Part shown: in pieces, positions 5,341-7,810 of the stretch | Position numbering within the stretch: position 1 is the first letter of the stretch | Layout of the letters: each line of letters starts with the position of its first letter | From: Candidatus Competibacteraceae bacterium | GTDB taxonomy: Bacteria > Pseudomonadota > Gammaproteobacteria > Competibacterales > Competibacteraceae | Assembly: GCA_020445045.1 (NCBI GenBank) | Contig: JAGRHI010000218.1 | Location: forward strand, 1 to 7,810 | Direction of reading: 5' to 3' | DNA: 7,810 nucleotides | The notes under the pieces: model-generated | Databases searched by the model: none | What the model was told of the DNA's origin: nothing | What the model saw: only the letters and a program-made list of their open reading frames with translations | Program-made: the position numbers and the translations under genes

Positions 5341-5692
5341 AGTGGCCGGCGTTTGGATTCAGCAGGCGATGCAACCCTTCACGAATTAGGCGAGTTGCAG
5401 CAGCGTCCCGAGAGCAACCCCATTTTTTCCCAAATCGTTCGAGAATGACGGCTTCATCGTCCGATACAGTGAAATGCAGTTCGCGGTCGATTAATAGGTA
5501 AATATCCTCAAGCAAATCGTTCAATAAGTTGCTGACGGCTACTGAGGCGGCGAATCCAGTTCGCTGATCCATAAACCCTTTTTGATCAGCGTGTGGCAAT
5601 CCTCGGAAATGATCGCAGATGGCCTCCGCATAAAATGCGGCGGCGTCCAGGCGTTCGGGGATTTTTTCTCTGAGGTCGGAAAGGTCATTCAT
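5339..5692 (-). CDS. Small protein with ribbon-helix-helix-like C-terminus, 117 aa
   Basis: The product starts MNDLSDLREKIPERLDAAAF. Residues about 1-75 are helical (including FMDQRTGFAASVAVSNLLND and a following leucine-rich helix), and residues about 76-112 (LHFTVSDDEAVILERFGKKW, GCSRDAAATRLIREGLHRLL) resemble a strand, helix, turn, helix unit as in ribbon-helix-helix regulators. I do not recognise a named family. ATG 5692 has GGAG nine bases upstream; an in-frame GTG at 5707 would add five residues, but its own upstream sequence is poor. The gene lies between two structured leaders and directly ahead of the primase gene, as small regulatory genes do in P4-type operons. A repressor of replication genes, acting at the inverted repeat 5275-5305, is a reasonable guess only. 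Confidence 0.65.
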   Translation of the reverse strand: MNDLSDLREKIPERLDAAAFYAEAICDHFRGLPHADQKGFMDQRTGFAASVAVSNLLNDLLEDIYLLIDRELHFTVSDDEAVILERFGKKWGCSRDAAATRLIREGLHRLLNPNAGH

Positions 5693-5781
5693 GAGTGCAG
5701 TCTCCACAGTTCAAGAACGAACCGGCGTGGTGCCGGGAACTGGCGGGTCTCAGAAACCGATCAGAAGTTCGGCGCGCAGTC

Positions 5782-5853
5782 TTACGAGTAGCGCAACCCG
5801 CCAATTCCCGACATTGGGAGACTGGCAACGGATTCCGGGCGGAATCCGGGCAT
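5782..5853 (-). CDS. Possible leader peptide, 23 aa
   Basis: A short frame runs from ATG 5853 to TAA 5782, beginning MPGFRPESVASL. Its ribosome site and start share the element GCGAG(A/G)TTTTTTCATGC with the primase gene, and here the site is the better GAGG, seven bases before ATG. Codons about 15-20 overlay segment X' of the leader, so translation would block its pairing with X. Coding is uncertain; the sequence may be purely structural RNA. Confidence 0.3.
   Translation of the reverse strand: MPGFRPESVASLPMSGIGGLRYS
5829..5848. repeat. Perfect hairpin in the leader
   Basis: CGGATTCC (5829-5836), a GGGC loop and GGAATCCG (5841-5848) form an 8-base-pair stem. No T-run follows on the minus strand. 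It sits inside the 23-codon leader frame and between leader segments A and X'. Confidence 0.6.
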
Positions 5854-5854
5854 G

Positions 5855-5876
5855 AAAAAACCTCGCTGACGGGGAG
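5855..5876 (-). terminator. Weak attenuator-like hairpin with T6
   Basis: On the minus strand CCTC pairs with GAGG and TTTTTT follows directly. The stem is only four base pairs, so termination would be weak or conditional. It lies just after leader segment A and just before the ATG of the leader peptide, where an attenuator would be expected. Confidence 0.35.
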
Positions 5877-5917
5877 GGTAGACCGCTTCTGATCGCGTTT
5901 CTGAGGCGCTTGGAAAA

Positions 5918-5946
5918 AGCATAGCTCTTGGTGTGGCGCGGTGCAA
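5918..5946 (-). promoter_or_regulatory. Leader promoter for the replication operon
   Basis: On the minus strand TTGCAC (5946-5941) and TATGCT (5923-5918) are 17 bases apart, immediately after the AlpA-like stop codon. The hexamers match the consensus at 3/6 and 4/6. Transcription would begin near 5911, so leader segment A (5905-5886) would be at the very 5' end of the RNA, as expected for an RNA-regulated leader. Confidence 0.45.
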
Positions 5947-5956
5947 GAGGTGATCA

Positions 5957-6172
5957 TCACGCCACCTCGCAACGATTCGCCGACAGCCAAGCGTCTAGGT
6001 CTTGAATGTCATAACGGATCGCCTTGCCCATCCGAATGAATGGCGGGCCAGGCGAACGGTTGGCGCGACGGCCTTCCATGCGCCCTTGGCGCAAGAACGA
6101 AATCGACATCCCGAGATAGGCGGCGGCCTCCGGGTCAGTCAATAGCCGGCGTTTGATAGGTTGAGTTTCCAT
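5957..6172 (-). CDS. AlpA/excisionase-family winged-helix regulator, 71 aa
   Basis: The product (METQPIKRRLLTDPEAAAYL at the start) has the MerR-like winged helix of the AlpA/excisionase family. LLTDPEAAAYLGMS (10-23) is the helix-turn with the usual EAAxYLG signature, ISFLRQGR (24-31) the recognition helix, PPFIRMGKAIRYD (43-55) the wing with the standard FIRxGKxIRYD hairpin, and IQDLDAWLSANR (56-67) the closing helix. It is full length for the family. ATG 6172 has GAGG six bases upstream. In P4-type elements such proteins activate integrase or act as excisionase (recombination directionality factor), and the gene lies downstream of the integrase, consistent with that. It could also act on the leader promoter just beyond its stop codon. 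Confidence 0.85.
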   Translation of the reverse strand: METQPIKRRLLTDPEAAAYLGMSISFLRQGRMEGRRANRSPGPPFIRMGKAIRYDIQDLDAWLSANRCEVA

Positions 6173-6230
6173 GATTGCCCTCGTGTTGCTGAATTGTTGG
6201 GCGAATCATGGCGAGATTTGACGGGATGTT

Positions 6231-6268
6231 CACGGCAAATAAATCGCTACTTTTTTGCCGTGGATTTT
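6231..6268 (+). terminator. Plus-strand terminator-like hairpin over the end of the AT-rich gene
   Basis: CACGGCAAA (6231-6239) and TTTGCCGTG (6254-6262) are exact complements, and on the plus strand GATTTTTTT follows. The loop contains the stop codon of the minus-strand gene ending at 6247. On the minus strand no T-run follows. Like 5310-5340 it would stop plus-strand transcription. Confidence 0.45.
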
Positions 6269-6783
6269 TTTGCTTCCGCGCGGCATTCCCGTTGCCAGCC
6301 TTTAGGTAGGATATCTGCTAGATAATTTTTATAAGCCTTTTCGGCTGTTGATTGAGAAACATTCGACTCGGCAGCTATCTTTGCGCTGGCATCTTCTAAT
6401 GAAAGGTATTCATCACCCATACATTCTAATACCCGCCATCCAAGCCACATTCTTTCATCTTTTTGTTGATAACTTAACGATGGCCTTTTTCTTTTACCAG
6501 TCTTCAAATTAAGCGCAATTTCCGGTTTTTCTCCTTTTAAAATGCGCCAGAAACAATACGAGAAATATCGATTTAATTCATTTGGTACATCCTTTTTATC
6601 TATAACCATATTATAGAAATCGATTAACAACATCCGCGCGGCATCTATTTCTCCATCATTAGCTAATTCAATTCGGCCTTCCAATGTATTCATCTTTCTA
6701 TGAATGCGCCCTAACTCTATAAATGGATGATCATCCGGTAGATCATCAACCGGCAATCTTTTATCTGGCTTATCGTCATTCAT
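6247..6783 (-). CDS. Conserved-looking integrase-linked protein with helix-turn-helix segment, 178 aa
   Basis: The frame starts at ATG 6783, eight bases inside the end of the integrase gene, so it is probably co-transcribed and translated with it; GAGGA lies upstream. The N-terminus is acidic (MNDDKPDKRLPVDDLPDDHP). Residues about 45-95 (ARMLLIDFYNMVIDKKDVPN, then ELNRYFSYCFWRILKGE and a basic KTGKRKRP) resemble proteins often found beside integrases in proteobacterial islands. Residues about 128-155 (LSLEDASAKIAAESNVSQST, then AEKAYKNYL) form a likely helix-turn-helix, and the lysine-rich tail may be flexible. By hand count bases 6301-6780 are about 37% GC, far below the flanking genes, which suggests separate acquisition. 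The precise role is unknown; a regulator of integration or excision is plausible. Confidence 0.65.
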   Translation of the reverse strand: MNDDKPDKRLPVDDLPDDHPFIELGRIHRKMNTLEGRIELANDGEIDAARMLLIDFYNMVIDKKDVPNELNRYFSYCFWRILKGEKPEIALNLKTGKRKRPSLSYQQKDERMWLGWRVLECMGDEYLSLEDASAKIAAESNVSQSTAEKAYKNYLADILPKGWQRECRAEAKKSTAKK

Positions 6784-7810
6784 TGCTAAACATCCTCACC
6801 ACGTTATCCTGAATCGTCGGCGCATCCAGCCGCGCCACGGCGGCGGCCTTGTGCTCGGGGGCGAGGTGGGCATATCGCAGGGTCATGTCCAGGCTGGCAT
6901 GGCCCAGCAGTTCACGGACCGCGTTCAAATCCACACCGGCCATAACCAGCTTGCTGGCGAAGGTATGGCGTAGATCATGCCAGCGGAAATCATCCAGCTT
7001 GGCGGCTTGTCGCAACCGCTCCCATGCGGTGCTGATATTGTCCAACCGTGCGCCCTTGCGGCCGGGAAACAGCAAGCCGGTGGGTTGCCGCGCGGTGATC
7101 CAATCCCGCAGGACGGCGCGGGCTTCCAGATTCAGTGGAACGTGGCGGGCCTTGGCGGTCTTGTTGCCCTCGGTATCCCCGGCGACGGTCAACAGCGCGC
7201 GTTCCAGGTCAACGTGCTGCCGTTCCAGGTTGAACAGTTCGCCGCGGCGCAATCCGGTATTCAGCGACAGCAGCACCAGTGGCTTGAGGTGATCTACGAA
7301 GGGCACGGCACGAAGATCGGACAGCAGGGCATAGTCACGTTGTTCACGCCAGCTATTGGCACGGTCCCGGTCTTGCCGGTGGCGTTCTTCGCGGGCATCC
7401 AGGGCCGCCCGTAAGCGCTGTTCCTCGTTGGCGTCCAGGAAGCGCACACGGCCGATATGATCGACCTTGCTCGGCTTGACCTTGGTCAGCGGGTGAACCT
7501 CCAGCAATCCCCACTCCACGGCCTTGGAAAGCGCGGCCTTGAGCGTCACCAGTTCGCGGTTGACGGTGGCCGGCTTGACCTGTTTCAGGCGTTGCGCGCG
7601 CCACTTCTCCACCAGCCAAGCGTTGATGTCGGGCAATCGTTTGTTCTTCAGATCCGGGAAGCGACTCAGCAGGTAGTTGACCGTCATCCCGCCCGTGCGC
7701 CGATGAGCCTTGAACCAGGGGCCGTACTCTTCGCGGATGAAGGTTTCGAAGTCGCGGGCCTTGCGGGCCTTGCGCGCGGCGTGTGGATCGATGCCGTTGG
7801 TGGCATCCGC
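6776..7810 (-). CDS. P4-type tyrosine integrase, N-terminus beyond the right edge
   Basis: The frame is open from the right edge to TGA at 6776, giving 344 visible residues. An ATG at 7687 is internal: the 41 codons upstream continue the protein and contain a typical NGIDPHAARKARKARDFETF junction between the arm-binding domain (out of view) and the core-binding domain. Numbering from M at 7687, the catalytic residues are R147 (NTGLRRGEL), K176, H237 and R240 (HDLRHTFASK), H263 (LLGHAS) and the nucleophile Y272 (TLRYAHL), all present. The enzyme recombines attP with a chromosomal attB, often a tRNA gene, and integrates or excises the element with the AlpA-like factor. Because int is transcribed leftwards, its att site is expected just beyond the right edge. 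Confidence 0.93.
   Translation of the reverse strand, partial: ADATNGIDPHAARKARKARDFETFIREEYGPWFKAHRRTGGMTVNYLLSRFPDLKNKRLPDINAWLVEKWRAQRLKQVKPATVNRELVTLKAALSKAVEWGLLEVHPLTKVKPSKVDHIGRVRFLDANEEQRLRAALDAREERHRQDRDRANSWREQRDYALLSDLRAVPFVDHLKPLVLLSLNTGLRRGELFNLERQHVDLERALLTVAGDTEGNKTAKARHVPLNLEARAVLRDWITARQPTGLLFPGRKGARLDNISTAWERLRQAAKLDDFRWHDLRHTFASKLVMAGVDLNAVRELLGHASLDMTLRYAHLAPEHKAAAVARLDAPTIQDNVVRMFSNE

Larger units (their letters stand above)
5693..5956 (-). ncRNA. Structured operon leader with long complementary segments (P4 immunity-like candidate)
   Basis: These 264 bases between the AlpA-like gene and the gene at 5692 contain two long complementarities. Segment A, CTTCTGATCGCGTTTCTGAG (5886-5905, plus strand), complements segment B, CTCAGAAACCGATCAGAAG (5749-5767), with one extra base. 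Segment X, CGGGAACTGGCGGGT (5734-5748), abuts B and complements X' (5796-5810) at 14 of 15 bases. A perfect 8-base hairpin (5829-5836 with 5841-5848) and a hairpin with a T6 run (5855-5876) lie between. Phage P4 immunity rests on a leader-derived RNA that pairs with two other leader segments to cause premature termination; the layout here is analogous. Structure is observed, function inferred. Confidence 0.5.

Noticed and set aside
5685..5990. Minus-strand frame of 101 codons across the leader
   Set aside because: It begins inside the AlpA-like gene and runs through the long complementary segments, whose pairing explains the sequence better; no domain is recognisable. I keep open that a part is translated.
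7364..7373. GGTCCCGGT in the integrase gene as a further iteron
   Set aside because: It is a single isolated copy with a mismatch in GC-rich coding sequence, expected by chance.
7685..7687. ATG 7687 as the integrase start
   Set aside because: The upstream 41 codons to the window edge continue the typical P4-integrase core-binding domain in frame, so the ATG is internal.
1..7810. tRNA or rRNA genes, or an att core repeat within the window
   Set aside because: No cloverleaf-like T-loop signature or long direct repeat was seen; the att site is expected to lie right of the window, upstream of the integrase.

Overview
The window looks like the interior of an integrated, autonomously replicating mobile element: a P4-type satellite, integrative plasmid or genomic island in a proteobacterium, probably a gammaproteobacterium. 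The lineage is inferred from the fairly GC-rich coding sequence, the Shine-Dalgarno sites and the protein families; no host gene is visible to confirm it. All supported protein genes lie on the minus strand, so transcription runs from right to left. Neither att site nor either end of the element is inside the window.

Right part (7810 to 5957): a P4-type tyrosine integrase whose N-terminus runs off the right edge, then an overlapping gene of unknown function with much lower GC, then an AlpA/excisionase-like winged-helix protein. This is a standard integration and excision control module.

Middle (5956 to 2028): a 264-base untranslated leader with two long inverted repeats and a possible leader peptide, a small protein with a ribbon-helix-helix-like tail, a second short leader, then the replication module. 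The replication module is a 948-residue primase-helicase (primase-polymerase-like N-terminus fused to a DUF927 ATPase) and a small overlapping gene that ends in a winged-helix-like domain. A 9-base iteron (A/G)CCGGGACA occurs 12 times, in two clusters that flank the ATPase half of the primase gene. It is read in different codon frames in the places where it falls, which points to selection on the DNA: a candidate replication origin in two parts, reminiscent of P4 ori and crr. In the second leader a good plus-strand promoter and a strong plus-strand terminator bracket a candidate antisense RNA of about 54 nt opposite the primase leader.

Left part (1916 to 1): a Nu1/terminase-small-subunit-like DNA-binding protein; a three-gene operon (ribbon-helix-helix regulator, 87-residue unknown protein, 175-residue coiled-coil unknown protein) with its own promoter and operator-like repeats; a structured 249-base non-coding stretch; and the start of another ribbon-helix-helix gene behind a 34-base near-palindrome.

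Taken together the parts suggest an element that integrates, excises under AlpA-like control, replicates from iterons with its own primase-helicase, and limits that replication with RNA-based switches. The Nu1-like protein raises the possibility of packaging by a helper phage, but no capsid-remodelling or packaging gene is visible here.
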